Assembly (NCBI RefSeq): GCF_004005905.1
Contig: NZ_SACO01000003.1
Location: 186,001 to 250,000, forward strand
Direction: 5' to 3'
Length of the DNA stretch: 64,000 bases
Source of the DNA: Novosphingobium umbonatum
Lineage (GTDB): Bacteria; Pseudomonadota; Alphaproteobacteria; Sphingomonadales; Sphingomonadaceae
The notes beneath the pieces were generated by a model. The model made no database searches and was not told the origin of the DNA. It was given only the letters and a program-made list of their open reading frames with translations. Within the stretch, counting starts at the first letter, position 1, and each line of letters begins with the position of its first letter. The translations under genes and the position numbers were made by a program. Of this stretch, positions 1 through 8,601 are shown in pieces.

Positions 1-1
1 C

Positions 2-298
2 CGCTTGCAGGTCACGCCGCTCAATGACCATTTCTGCAAGGCTCGCCTCTGCTATGGTTACATGGACAAGGTGGACGTGCCCAGCGATCTGGCGCGGCGC
101 GAAGGGCTGCTGGCAAGACCGGGGGGCACCTCCTTCTTTGTGGGGCGCAGCGCGATCCGCTTTGCCGCCCGCCCCACCCTGCCGCGCTGGATGACGCTGC
201 TTTACACTTTCCTGCATCGCAATGCCGCCGATCCCACCGCCTATTTCAACATTCCGCCCAATCGCGTGGTGGAACTGGGCACGCAGATCGAGCTATAG
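2..298 (+). CDS. kup: Kup-family potassium uptake protein, C-terminal part (cut by window edge)
   Basis: Only the last 98 or so codons are in the window; the frame is open to the left edge. The visible part is the cytoplasmic C-terminal domain of a KUP/HAK potassium transporter and ends with the family's typical tail (IPPNRVVELGTQIEL). KUP proteins are inner-membrane K+ importers with about 12 helices, none of which can be seen here. The stop at 296-298 is 2 bases before the ATG of a KdpD-like kinase, so the transporter and a potassium-type two-component system appear to be co-transcribed. Family assignment rests on the C-terminal tail alone but is fairly distinctive. Confidence 0.85.
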   Translation, partial: RLQVTPLNDHFCKARLCYGYMDKVDVPSDLARREGLLARPGGTSFFVGRSAIRFAARPTLPRWMTLLYTFLHRNAADPTAYFNIPPNRVVELGTQIEL

Positions 299-300
299 TC

Positions 301-1740
301 ATGGCCATGCGATCCACCCCCGCAGCTTATCTGCAAGCCCTGCTGGCCGTGGCGGCGGTGGCCTTTATCACCAGCGCATGGTTGCCATGGTTGGGGATTG
401 CTTCGGCGGCGCTGCTGTTCCTGCTGCCGGTGCTGATGGCATCGGCGCGGGGCGGATTGGGGCCGGGGCTGGTGGCGGCGCTGGGCGGGGCGGCGGCCTA
501 TAATTTCTTTCTGCTGGAGCCGCGTTTTACCTTCCGCGTGCATCACTGGCACAATTTCGTATCGGTGCTGGTGCTGGTGGCGGTGGCTTTGGTCACCAGC
601 AGGCTGGCCATGCAACTGCGCCTGCGTGAGGCAGAGGCTCTGGAACGGGCGCGGGCCAGTGACGAGATGGCGGCTTTGTCCAACCTGTTGGCCAGCGCCG
701 CGCCAGAAGAGGCCATGGCGCAGGGCCTGGCCTTTTTGGGGCAACGCTATGGCGACATGCGCCTTTGTGATGAAAACATGATGGCTCAAGGGGATGCAGC
801 CTTTTCCTCGCTTGATTTGTCCGCTGCGGCTTGGGCGCTGCATAATGGCGATGGAACCGGCCATGGCACAGAAGTCATGGCGGCGGCGGAATGGAGTTTT
901 CTCCCCCTCTTGCCCAAGGATCGGCGGGGGGAGGCTGTCGTGGCGCTGGGCCGCCCTGCGGATGGTTGTGTGCGTTCGGCGGGGGAACTGGCCCATTTGC
1001 GCAACCTCTGCCTGTTGCTGGGGCAAAGCCATGACCGCGCGCAATGGGACAGCGAGCGCCGCGAACGGGAGGTGCTGCTTGAAACGGACCGTTTGCGCCG
1101 GACCTTCCTTGCCTCGTTGGCGCATGATTTGCGCACGCCGCTCACCGTGCTGACCGGCAGACTGGAACTGCTGGCCGCGCAACATGGCGAGGCGCAGGAG
1201 CCTCTTGCCGCCGCCCGCCAATTGCAGCGCATGATGCAGGACCTGCTGGGCGCAGCGCGGATCGATGCGGGGGCGTTGAAGCCCGCCAAGGACAGTCTCG
1301 ATCTGGTGGATGTGGCTGATGCTGCCTGCGCGGGGCTGATCGTGCCAGAGGGTTTGGTGCTGGAACGCGCCATCGCGCCGGATCTGCCCTTTGTGCGTGG
1401 AGATGCCTTGCTGTTGCACCATGTGCTGGCCAATTTGCTGGACAACGGGTTGCGTCATGCCCGCAAGCACGTGAGGCTGAGCGCTGTGGCACAAGGCGAA
1501 AAACTGGTTCTATGCGTCGAGGATGACGGCCAAGGCATTCCAGAAGATCAGCGCGAAGCCGTGTTCGAACGTTTCCACCGCCTGTCCGGCCGCGATGATG
1601 CGCAAGGCAGCGGTCTGGGTCTGGCGATTGTCAAAGGCTTTGCCGATGCAATGGAGGCGGGCATCACGCTCGATATGTCTCCCTTGGGTGGCGCAAGCTT
1701 TACCTTGGCGCTGCCCATCGCTACGCCCTTGACCGCATGA
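301..1740 (+). CDS. Short KdpD-like sensor histidine kinase
   Basis: A membrane histidine kinase of 479 residues. Residues about 10-100 hold closely spaced hydrophobic helices of the DUF4118/KdpD membrane type, followed by a linker or GAF-like region (about 110-245). The HisKA box has its phosphoacceptor at His275 in SLAHDLRTPL, and the HATPase region has N (NLLDNGLRH) and G boxes (DDGQGI, GSGLGLAI). E. coli KdpD has about 890 residues; the cytoplasmic N-terminal KdpD and USP domains are absent here. It lies 2 bases after kup, and its stop overlaps the next regulator's ATG (ATGA). No kdpFABC genes are in the window, so a role in sensing potassium or turgor for Kup is inferred from position. 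Confidence 0.85.
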   Translation: MAMRSTPAAYLQALLAVAAVAFITSAWLPWLGIASAALLFLLPVLMASARGGLGPGLVAALGGAAAYNFFLLEPRFTFRVHHWHNFVSVLVLVAVALVTSRLAMQLRLREAEALERARASDEMAALSNLLASAAPEEAMAQGLAFLGQRYGDMRLCDENMMAQGDAAFSSLDLSAAAWALHNGDGTGHGTEVMAAAEWSFLPLLPKDRRGEAVVALGRPADGCVRSAGELAHLRNLCLLLGQSHDRAQWDSERREREVLLETDRLRRTFLASLAHDLRTPLTVLTGRLELLAAQHGEAQEPLAAARQLQRMMQDLLGAARIDAGALKPAKDSLDLVDVADAACAGLIVPEGLVLERAIAPDLPFVRGDALLLHHVLANLLDNGLRHARKHVRLSAVAQGEKLVLCVEDDGQGIPEDQREAVFERFHRLSGRDDAQGSGLGLAIVKGFADAMEAGITLDMSPLGGASFTLALPIATPLTA

Positions 1741-2405
1741 GCCAGATCCTTTGCATCGATGATGAAGCCGCTATTCTGCGCCTGCTGGGCGTGGTGCTGG
1801 CGCGCGATGGGCACAAGATGCTGCCCGCTGCCAATGCGCGAGAGGCGCTGGCTTTAATCAAGGCGGGCGGCGTGGACGCGGTGCTGCTCGATCTGGGCCT
1901 GCCTGATCGGGATGGGCTGGAACTGATCGGTCCGTTACGCGACCATGCGCCGGTGCTGGTGGTTTCCGCGCGCAGCGATGTGCAGGAAAAGGTGGCGGCG
2001 CTGGATCTGGGCGCGGTGGATTATCTGACCAAGCCCTTTGATGGCGACGAAATGTTGGCCCGCCTGCGTGTGGCGCTGCGCGCTTCGGCCAAGGCTACGC
2101 CTACGCCGGATGTGCTGGAATATGGCCCGCTGCGCATGGACCTAGCCCGCCATGAATTGCAACGCGACGGGCAATTGGTGGGTTTGACGCCCAAGGAATT
2201 TGCCCTGTTGCAGGCGCTGATGCAGGCCGCTGGCCGGATACAGACCCATGCCGCCCTGCTGGAACAGGTTTGGGGCAAGGCGCATCGCGATGATGTGGAC
2301 TATCTGCGCGTAGCCATCCGCGCGCTCAGGCTGAAGCTGGAGGCTGATCCCGCCCAGCCCAGCCTGATCCGCAACGAGCCGGGCATTGGCTATCGGCTGG
2401 GTTGA
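1737..2405 (+). CDS. KdpE-like OmpR-family response regulator
   Basis: A 222-residue regulator with an N-terminal receiver domain (acidic DDE near residue 9, phospho-acceptor Asp in LLDLGLPD near residue 52, KPF lysine near 101) and a C-terminal winged helix of the OmpR/PhoB type (about 125-222, ending in NEPGIGYRLG). Sequence and length match KdpE. It overlaps the upstream kinase by 4 bases, which implies translational coupling and a cognate pair. The target is probably the kup operon or another potassium gene, but I saw no obvious operator here. A second, separate KdpDE-like pair lies at 46302-48553. Confidence 0.88.
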   Translation: MSQILCIDDEAAILRLLGVVLARDGHKMLPAANAREALALIKAGGVDAVLLDLGLPDRDGLELIGPLRDHAPVLVVSARSDVQEKVAALDLGAVDYLTKPFDGDEMLARLRVALRASAKATPTPDVLEYGPLRMDLARHELQRDGQLVGLTPKEFALLQALMQAAGRIQTHAALLEQVWGKAHRDDVDYLRVAIRALRLKLEADPAQPSLIRNEPGIGYRLG

Positions 2406-2408
2406 ACC

Positions 2409-2819
2409 ATGGTGAGGCAATCGAGGCTGAAAGTGTTCTTCGATGGCGGGTGCCAGCCCAACCCCGGCGCGATGGAAGTGGCGGTAGTGGTCAGAGGGCA
2501 GAGCTATTTCTTCGACGATCTGGGCCATGGCACGCATAATGACGCCGAATGGCTGGCCCTGATCAAAGCCTTGGAAGTGGCGCAGGGCTTGGGCACCGAG
2601 GCGTTTGACCTGATCGGCGACGCCGCCATGGTGATTGCGCAGGCCAATGGCACAGGCTCCTGCCCTGCTGCCCTATGCCACCATCGTGAGCAATTTCTGG
2701 CCCTAACCGCCAGCAACGCCCCCACCCGCATCCGTTGGATTGGGCGGGCGCAAAATCTGGCGGGCATCGCGCTGGAAAAACGCCGCGCAGGCCGGCGTCA
2801 ATCGTCCAGCGCGCTATAA
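2409..2819 (+). CDS. RNase HI-like fold protein, probably degenerate
   Basis: 136 residues with the RNase H fold signature near the N-terminus: VFFDGGCQPNPG carries the first acidic residue, NDAEWLALIKAL the second and LIGDAAMVIAQ the third. At the fourth acidic position the family usually has an Asp in a motif like N-x-x-A-D; here the stretch reads RAQNLAGIALE with Ile at that place. It may therefore be catalytically weak or only bind RNA/DNA hybrids. It starts 3 bases after the kdpE-like stop and its 3' end overlaps the convergent GH43 gene by 22 bases. Fold call good, activity doubtful. Confidence 0.7.
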   Translation: MVRQSRLKVFFDGGCQPNPGAMEVAVVVRGQSYFFDDLGHGTHNDAEWLALIKALEVAQGLGTEAFDLIGDAAMVIAQANGTGSCPAALCHHREQFLALTASNAPTRIRWIGRAQNLAGIALEKRRAGRRQSSSAL

Positions 2820-4369
2820 CGGAAGTTGCGGAAACGCGCCTCACCCTGCCCTGCGGCGTAAAGGCCCGGCTTCAACGCCAGAAAGCCGCCCCGGACATTA
2901 TGGTGATAGCCCGAAACCTCCATCCCACGGTCAAAGCGTTTCCATGTCTGCCCGCCATCGCCGCTGATATGGATGGCCACAATATGGCGGCGGTTGGTGA
3001 TACGCAGGCTTAGCCGCTGGCCATAGGCATGGGCGGGCCGTCCGCGTTCGATACCATATTGGTGGGTGACAATACGCTCTGCGTCAAAGCCCAGCCCTGC
3101 ATAGAGCTTGTCATCATAGAACAGCACCAGACCGGCGGTGGCGCCTGCGTCAATCTCTATGTCACATTGGAATTGGTAGGACGTGTCCCCTGCCGTCAAC
3201 AGCAAGGGCGAACCGGAAGAAGGCGCGGCGCCCTTGGCCGTCAGATGCAAAGTGCCTGCCTCCACACGGACACGCTGCTCTTCGTCAGGCGCGGGGCGGA
3301 AGAAGGTCCATTTGCTGCCCAAGGCCAAAGGGGAGGCAAAATCATCCGACAAGGCCATACCATGCGGCAGCGCCATACCCCCGCGCGGCTTGGGCAAGGG
3401 GCGCGAAAGATCGCCGCCGATCATGCGCGGCCAGCCATCCTTGCCCCAAACCACCCTGTCGAGCAGACATTGCCGCCCCAAAGTCCAGAAATGGGCGCGA
3501 TAGCCATGGTAAAGCGCCCACCATGACCCATCCGGCCCGTCGATAATCGTGGCATGGCCACGGCACCACCAAGCCTCGCTATCGCTGGTGGTGCGTACCA
3601 GCGGATTATCGGGGTGGTGTTGCCACGGCCCGTGGATCGAGCGTGAACGCGCCGCGATCACCATATGGCCGGTGGGCGGGCCTGCCGTGCCGCCCACGGC
3701 GGTGAACATATGGAACCAGCCATCATGGAACAGGATCTTGGGCCCTTCGGGGCTGAAACCCTCCACATCCCATGTGTCGGGATAGCGCCATGGATCGTAA
3801 ACATGCTCTACCGCGCCCACGACCGACAGGCCATCATCGGCAAGGCGCACGCGATCCCCGCCCGACAGGAACAGCCAGCGCGAACCATCCTCGCCCACGG
3901 CGTGGCAGGGGTCGATATGGGCATGCAGGCCCAACGAAACCGGCTCGCTCCATGGCCCGTCGATGTGGTCGGCGTGGATGACGAAAATGTCGTTCTGCGC
4001 GGCTTTCACCGGAATATAGAGGAAATAGCGATGGCCATGTTTGGCAAGGCTGACCGCCCAGACCGAGCCGATATTCTTGAACAAAGCCGGTTTACGCGGT
4101 TGCCAGTTCACCAGATCGCGCGAATGCCAGATCGTCAGGCCCGGATAGGCATCGAAGCTGGAAAAGGTCATGTAATAATCCGCGCCATCTTTCAGCACGG
4201 CAGGATCGGGCCGGTCGCCGGACAGCACGGGGTTGAGGAAAGTGCCATTGCCCAGATCGGGTACCGCTTGCCGGTCAAAACCGCGCGGGGCGGATGCCGC
4301 TTGGGCGGTTTTGGGCGCCAAGGCCGCCAGAGCGGCCGCCTTCAGGGCCGAACGCCGGTCGATCGTCAT
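2798..4369 (-). CDS. Glycoside hydrolase family 43 with C-terminal beta-sandwich, Tat-exported
   Basis: 523 residues. The N-terminus (DRRSALKAAALAALA, cleavage near TAQA) looks like a twin-arginine signal. The five-bladed propeller of GH43 spans about 40-330: catalytic base Asp55 in RPDPAVL, pKa-tuning Asp153 in HIDPCH and general acid Glu208 in PEGPK. Residues about 335-520 look like the concanavalin-like domain found in GH43 beta-xylosidases and arabinofuranosidases. It would remove xylose or arabinose from plant hemicellulose or pectin side chains in the periplasm. Its start overlaps the upstream esterase stop (ATGA) and it probably belongs to the TonB receptor operon. The exact substrate cannot be read from sequence. 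Confidence 0.88.
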   Translation of the reverse strand: MTIDRRSALKAAALAALAPKTAQAASAPRGFDRQAVPDLGNGTFLNPVLSGDRPDPAVLKDGADYYMTFSSFDAYPGLTIWHSRDLVNWQPRKPALFKNIGSVWAVSLAKHGHRYFLYIPVKAAQNDIFVIHADHIDGPWSEPVSLGLHAHIDPCHAVGEDGSRWLFLSGGDRVRLADDGLSVVGAVEHVYDPWRYPDTWDVEGFSPEGPKILFHDGWFHMFTAVGGTAGPPTGHMVIAARSRSIHGPWQHHPDNPLVRTTSDSEAWWCRGHATIIDGPDGSWWALYHGYRAHFWTLGRQCLLDRVVWGKDGWPRMIGGDLSRPLPKPRGGMALPHGMALSDDFASPLALGSKWTFFRPAPDEEQRVRVEAGTLHLTAKGAAPSSGSPLLLTAGDTSYQFQCDIEIDAGATAGLVLFYDDKLYAGLGFDAERIVTHQYGIERGRPAHAYGQRLSLRITNRRHIVAIHISGDGGQTWKRFDRGMEVSGYHHNVRGGFLALKPGLYAAGQGEARFRNFRYSALDD

Positions 4370-5385
4370 GCAAACAACCCTTTGTCCCGCGCCCAGCCCA
4401 GCCAGAGTTGCGGCCAGATTTCGGCAGGCAGCCCTTTTGCATTGCGCAGGCCAAAGCCGTGCCCCCCACGCTCGAACAGATGGGTTTCCACCTTGATCCC
4501 CCTGCCCTTCAAAGCGTCGCGCAGAGCCAGAGAGTTGCCCACCGGCACGGCCGGATCATCCTCGGCATGGACGATGAAATGGGGCGGCGCATCGGCAGGG
4601 ATCTGGCGGTGTGGGCTGTGCAGCGCCTCCATCTCCGGCGTGGGCGCATCGCCTAGCAATTGTGTACGCGAACCGGCATGGGCCAAAGGCGGGGTCATGG
4701 AGACAACTGGATAGATCGGCGCGGCGCAATAGGGACGTGTGTCCTGCGCGTCTGCCTCGTCGATCGGCATATAGGCCTTGGTGGCAAAGCGTGCGGCCAG
4801 ATCGGCGCAGAGATGCCCGCCAGCGGAGAAGCCGATGGTGCCGACCTTGGCCGGATCAAAGCCATAGGTCGCGGCGCGATGGCGGATCAGGCGGATCGCG
4901 CGTTGCGCGTCGATCAACGCGGTTTCCGGCCCGCTGGCCCAGCCCTCACCGGGCAGGCGATAGAACAGCACAAAACAGGTGAAGCCGCGCTGCGCCAGAA
5001 ATTGCGCCAGTTCATAGCCTTCGCGGTCAATCACCACCCGCACATAGCCCCCGCCCGGCGTGATCAACACGGCGGCGCCATTGGGTTTCTGCGGGCGGAA
5101 CACCGCCATGCGCGGCGTGGAAATGCCATGCAGGGCGCGGTCATGGATGGTGGCGGGCTCGCGCGAACGCTCGGTCACCACCTCGGGAAAGTCGCGCAGG
5201 CGGCCAGCGCCCACGCCTTGTGGCCAGAGGTTGATCACCTCCGCCGCATCGGGAAGGGCCCTGCCCTGCCCCAAGGGGGTGGCGGGCGAAGGGGCCATCA
5301 TCCCTTGCGCCCGCCATGGCATCAGACCGGCCAGCAAACCGGCCCCCAGCCCTGCTTTGACAATGTGTCGGCGTGGAATATCCAC
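4366..5385 (-). CDS. Secreted alpha/beta hydrolase, acetyl-xylan-esterase-like
   Basis: 339 residues. The N-terminus has a double-arginine and hydrophobic stretch (PRRHIVKAGLGAGLLAGL) typical of Tat export. The hydrolase fold is clear: oxyanion-hole glycines in TPGGGYV, nucleophile Ser187 in GFSAGGH, an Asp in HAEDDPAVP and the catalytic His in GGHGFG. This layout matches the BD-FAE/AXE family of carbohydrate esterases that remove acetyl groups from xylan or pectin. It sits 59 bases after the TonB receptor and overlaps the GH43 start by 4 bases, so the two enzymes are probably translated together and act on the same acetylated glycan. Substrate is inferred from context. Confidence 0.82.
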   Translation of the reverse strand: MDIPRRHIVKAGLGAGLLAGLMPWRAQGMMAPSPATPLGQGRALPDAAEVINLWPQGVGAGRLRDFPEVVTERSREPATIHDRALHGISTPRMAVFRPQKPNGAAVLITPGGGYVRVVIDREGYELAQFLAQRGFTCFVLFYRLPGEGWASGPETALIDAQRAIRLIRHRAATYGFDPAKVGTIGFSAGGHLCADLAARFATKAYMPIDEADAQDTRPYCAAPIYPVVSMTPPLAHAGSRTQLLGDAPTPEMEALHSPHRQIPADAPPHFIVHAEDDPAVPVGNSLALRDALKGRGIKVETHLFERGGHGFGLRNAKGLPAEIWPQLWLGWARDKGLFA

Positions 5386-5444
5386 CTTTTCTGTCTCCCG
5401 TCACCCCAGCCAAAGCAAAGCTGTTTTTGGTCCGATGTTTAGAC

Positions 5445-8300
5445 TTAATACTTCCAGCGCGCGCCGAACTGAATCACGCGGCCGAAATGGTTGTTTTCAT
5501 AGTTACGCTGCGCCGTGATGTCGGTGTAGCGATAACGATAGGTGTCGAGCAGATTGTTGCCATCCACCGACAGTTCGATGTTCGGGCGGATTTTGTAACG
5601 CAGCGATGCGTCAAAGCTGGTGTAGCTGCTGTAACCTTCGAACACGTTGCCCGTGGCGCTGATGCCATCGCGGAAGGGACCGCGATAGGACAGCGAGCCG
5701 CGCACCGAGAACTTGCCATCGTCGTAATAAAGCGTGGCGTTCCACGCCAGCTTCGACACGTTGAGCAAGGAGCTGCCATAGGTCCGCGAAACCGCACCGC
5801 CCAAGGCGCAAGCCGAGGTGGCCGTCGCGCGCACGCAGGCATTGGTGGCCGCACCGGTGATCGTGTAATCGGCATGGGAGTCAACATAGGTGATGTTGCC
5901 CTGATAACCGATGTTCTTCAGCACGCCCGGCAGGAACTTGAAGGGCATTTGCAACGCCACTTCGACGCCCTTCAGGCTGGCGCCCTTGCCGTTCACGTTG
6001 GAGGAAACCAGATAAAGCTGGTTCGGATCATAGTTCAGATAGGCAGGCGAAGATGTGGGCAGCACATCCTTGCCCAGACCCAACTGGCCCAAAGTGGCCT
6101 GGAACGTGCCCGCCACGGGGAAGCTGGAAATATCCTTCTTGAACACCGCCACCGAGAAGACCGACTGGGGCGCGAAATAATATTCCACGGCCAGATCGTA
6201 ATTGTCGGCACGGAACGGGTCAAGGAAGGGATTGCCATTGGTGACACGGAAGTTAAAGCCGTCCACCGAACCACCCGGCGTCAGGTTGCCCAGGGTCGGG
6301 CGGGTCACCACCTTGGCATAGGCGGCGCGGATGATCCACTTCTTGCTGGGGAAGAAGGCCAGATTGGCCGAGGGCAGCCAGTCATTATAGCTGCGCTCCA
6401 CCGTGGTCATCACGCCAGACAGGATGCCGTTCGACTTCTGCGCGGTATGGGCATAACGCACACCCATATTGCCCGCCGTTTCAAGGCCGAAGATGTCGCG
6501 CTTAAAGTCAAATTGCAGGTAGCCGCCCGAGGTGGTTTCGCTCACCCCACGCACGTCACCGGCCACCGCATTGGCCGCGCGGCTATAGAGCTTGGTATAG
6601 GCCGTGGTCGCCGCCAGATTGGGCACGATATAGGTGCTGGTCGTGCCCGAGGGCTGGCCAGCGTTGCCCAGATTGACCGTATCCACCATCGCTGCGGTGA
6701 CCGGCAAACCATAGGTCGTGGCCGAGCAAGTCACCGCGCCCAGCACCAGATCAGCGCCGCTGCTGCCGCAAACGGCGGTATCGCGCTGATAGCTGGCGGT
6801 ATCAAAGGTGAAGCGGCGCCACACGCCACCGGTCTTGACGGTAAAGCCTTCGGTCACATCCCAGCTCAGGCTGCCCGAAATGGTCTTGAAACGGTTGGTG
6901 ACGAAAGAGGGGCGGTCGCGGATTTCGGCCAGCTGGAATTTGGACGCATCGGTGACGCTGTCGCCAAAACGGATGACCGGATTGGACATATTAGTGTAAT
7001 CGTAGAAAAAGCCATTGGCGTTGCGATTGTCCATGATCATCGTCGTTTCCAACGGGATCTGGGCATCGGACTTGGACGTCCCCGCCAGCACCTTCAGCTT
7101 CAGCTTGTCGGTGATGTCCTGCTCCAGCGTGGCGCCTACCTGATAGAAGGTGGTTTTCGACTGGCGCAGGTAATGTTCGGAACGCACCCATGCATTGTTG
7201 ATCGTGGCCGAAATCATGTTGTTGTTGCTGTCATAGACAGGGTTCACAACGTCAAAGCGGCGCTCGTTGGTGCGGGCCAGCACTTCGATCCACTTTTCCT
7301 CACGGTCGGCGCGGAACTGCGAGAACAGGCCATCGATTGACAGCTTGGTGTGGTCGGTCGGCTTCCACTGAATCGAGCCAGTCAGGCCCAGACGTTCGCG
7401 GCGGTGCTCGATCACGCCATAGCGGGGAATGCGGGGGTGGAACGAAAGCGCGGCCTGATCGCAGGCGCTGCTGGGGCGATAGGAACCGCCGGTGCTGACC
7501 GGCGAGCCACCGGTGGCGGCGGCAACGCTGTAATAGCAATTGGTGCCATTGACCGAGTTGAACGCGGCCTGCGCCCAGCGCACGGTATTGTTGCCGCTTT
7601 CCACCGTGTTCAGCTTGGAATAGGCGGCCGAGACATTGACGCCGAAGGTCCCCTCGTCATTGCGCCAGCTGAGCAGGCCAGCCAGACGCGGACCAAGGTT
7701 CTTCGACAGGTCGTTATAGCTTCCCTGCACGTTGGCAACAGCGGTCAGGCCTGCCTTGCCGCCCAGCGGGTTGCCTGTGTTCAGATCCACCACCGCGCCC
7801 AGCGAGCCTTCGTCGAGCGAGGGTTCAGCGGTCTTGTGCACCACAAGGCTGGTGAACAGTTCGGAGGCGAAAACGTTGAAGTCAAACGCGCGGTCGCGGT
7901 TGGCGCTGGCGCCATCCTGAGAGGTGGCGACGGTTTCCATGCCATTGACGCGCACGCGGGTGAACTGGGCCGACAGGCCGCGCACGGTGATCGAGCGGCC
8001 TTCGCCGCCGTCACGCTGGATCGAGATACCGGGGATGCGCTGCAAGGATTCGGCCAGATTCTGGTCGGGGAACTTGGCGATATCCTCGGCCACAATCGCG
8101 TCGACGGCCGCCACGGAATTCTTTTTCAGGTTGAGCGCGGCTTCCAGCGAGCGGCGATAACCGGTGACGACGATGGCATCCTGCGCCGGAGCCTCGGCCA
8201 CGGGGGCAGCGGTTTGCGCATGAAGCGCGGGCGCGGTCAAAGCGGTGCAAAGCACCAAGCCAACGCGCATGGCGGTCATTTTCGAAACATTACGAGGCAT
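5445..8300 (-). CDS. TonB-dependent outer-membrane receptor for an oligosaccharide
   Basis: About 951 residues from the ATG at 8300, which has a good ribosome site (GGGGGAG, 5-6 bases upstream); a GTG six bases earlier is less likely. A Sec signal peptide ends near ALHAQ. The TonB box (DAIVVTGYR) and plug domain (KFPDQNLAESLQRIPGISI, SITVRGL) follow, then a large beta-barrel ending with an aromatic tail (FGARWKY). This form is common among sphingomonad and Caulobacter carbohydrate receptors. Two copies of the LacI-type operator lie in its upstream region, and the esterase and GH43 genes follow in the same direction. It most likely imports pectin- or xylan-derived oligosaccharides. Confidence 0.93.
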   Translation of the reverse strand: MPRNVSKMTAMRVGLVLCTALTAPALHAQTAAPVAEAPAQDAIVVTGYRRSLEAALNLKKNSVAAVDAIVAEDIAKFPDQNLAESLQRIPGISIQRDGGEGRSITVRGLSAQFTRVRVNGMETVATSQDGASANRDRAFDFNVFASELFTSLVVHKTAEPSLDEGSLGAVVDLNTGNPLGGKAGLTAVANVQGSYNDLSKNLGPRLAGLLSWRNDEGTFGVNVSAAYSKLNTVESGNNTVRWAQAAFNSVNGTNCYYSVAAATGGSPVSTGGSYRPSSACDQAALSFHPRIPRYGVIEHRRERLGLTGSIQWKPTDHTKLSIDGLFSQFRADREEKWIEVLARTNERRFDVVNPVYDSNNNMISATINNAWVRSEHYLRQSKTTFYQVGATLEQDITDKLKLKVLAGTSKSDAQIPLETTMIMDNRNANGFFYDYTNMSNPVIRFGDSVTDASKFQLAEIRDRPSFVTNRFKTISGSLSWDVTEGFTVKTGGVWRRFTFDTASYQRDTAVCGSSGADLVLGAVTCSATTYGLPVTAAMVDTVNLGNAGQPSGTTSTYIVPNLAATTAYTKLYSRAANAVAGDVRGVSETTSGGYLQFDFKRDIFGLETAGNMGVRYAHTAQKSNGILSGVMTTVERSYNDWLPSANLAFFPSKKWIIRAAYAKVVTRPTLGNLTPGGSVDGFNFRVTNGNPFLDPFRADNYDLAVEYYFAPQSVFSVAVFKKDISSFPVAGTFQATLGQLGLGKDVLPTSSPAYLNYDPNQLYLVSSNVNGKGASLKGVEVALQMPFKFLPGVLKNIGYQGNITYVDSHADYTITGAATNACVRATATSACALGGAVSRTYGSSLLNVSKLAWNATLYYDDGKFSVRGSLSYRGPFRDGISATGNVFEGYSSYTSFDASLRYKIRPNIELSVDGNNLLDTYRYRYTDITAQRNYENNHFGRVIQFGARWKY

Positions 8301-8364
8301 ATGCACTCCCCCTGAGGACTCCCTGCGGCTGCGAGGCCGACATCAACGCATGTGACCCGAGCTT

Positions 8365-8378
8365 TGATACCGGTGTCA
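8365..8378. promoter_or_regulatory. Predicted LacI-family operator, copy 1
   Basis: TGATACCGGTGTCA, the most symmetric of five related sites in the window, with the central CG expected of LacI-family operators. It lies about 65 bases upstream of the TonB receptor start. Confidence 0.72.
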
Positions 8379-8522
8379 GAAGGTGGGAAATACAAAGGGG
8401 GCGAATCGCTCTGCCCCATGCCTTTCCATCCTGTCCCGACGCCAGATCTGGCTCGTTCTTTTCCCAAAGCCCAGATTTATTGCTCTTTTTGACAAGAGCC
8501 CAACCCGATGCTTGTCCGATTT

Positions 8523-8536
8523 GGTAACCGGTGTCA
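8523..8536. promoter_or_regulatory. Predicted LacI-family operator, copy 2
   Basis: GGTAACCGGTGTCA, identical over 14 bases to the copy at 12677-12690. It is about 220 bases upstream of the TonB receptor and could pair with copy 1 in a loop. Confidence 0.72.
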
Positions 8537-8601
8537 TACCTTTGGCATGACCGGCCAACCTCTGTCAAGAACCGCTGACGGGCATTATTACCCTGCCGTG
8601 A

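Larger units (their letters stand above)
8301..8601. other. Intergenic control region upstream of the TonB receptor
   Basis: 301 bases between the carboxylesterase stop and the receptor start, with no convincing gene in either strand. It holds two copies of the regulon operator whose centres are 158 bases apart, close to 15 helical turns, so repression by DNA looping is possible. The ribosome site for the receptor is at its left end. Confidence 0.7.

Noticed and set aside
5373..7340. Long plus-strand open frame opposite the TonB receptor
   Set aside because: It is a shadow in GC-rich DNA; the minus-strand receptor has full signal, plug and barrel motifs while this translation resembles nothing.
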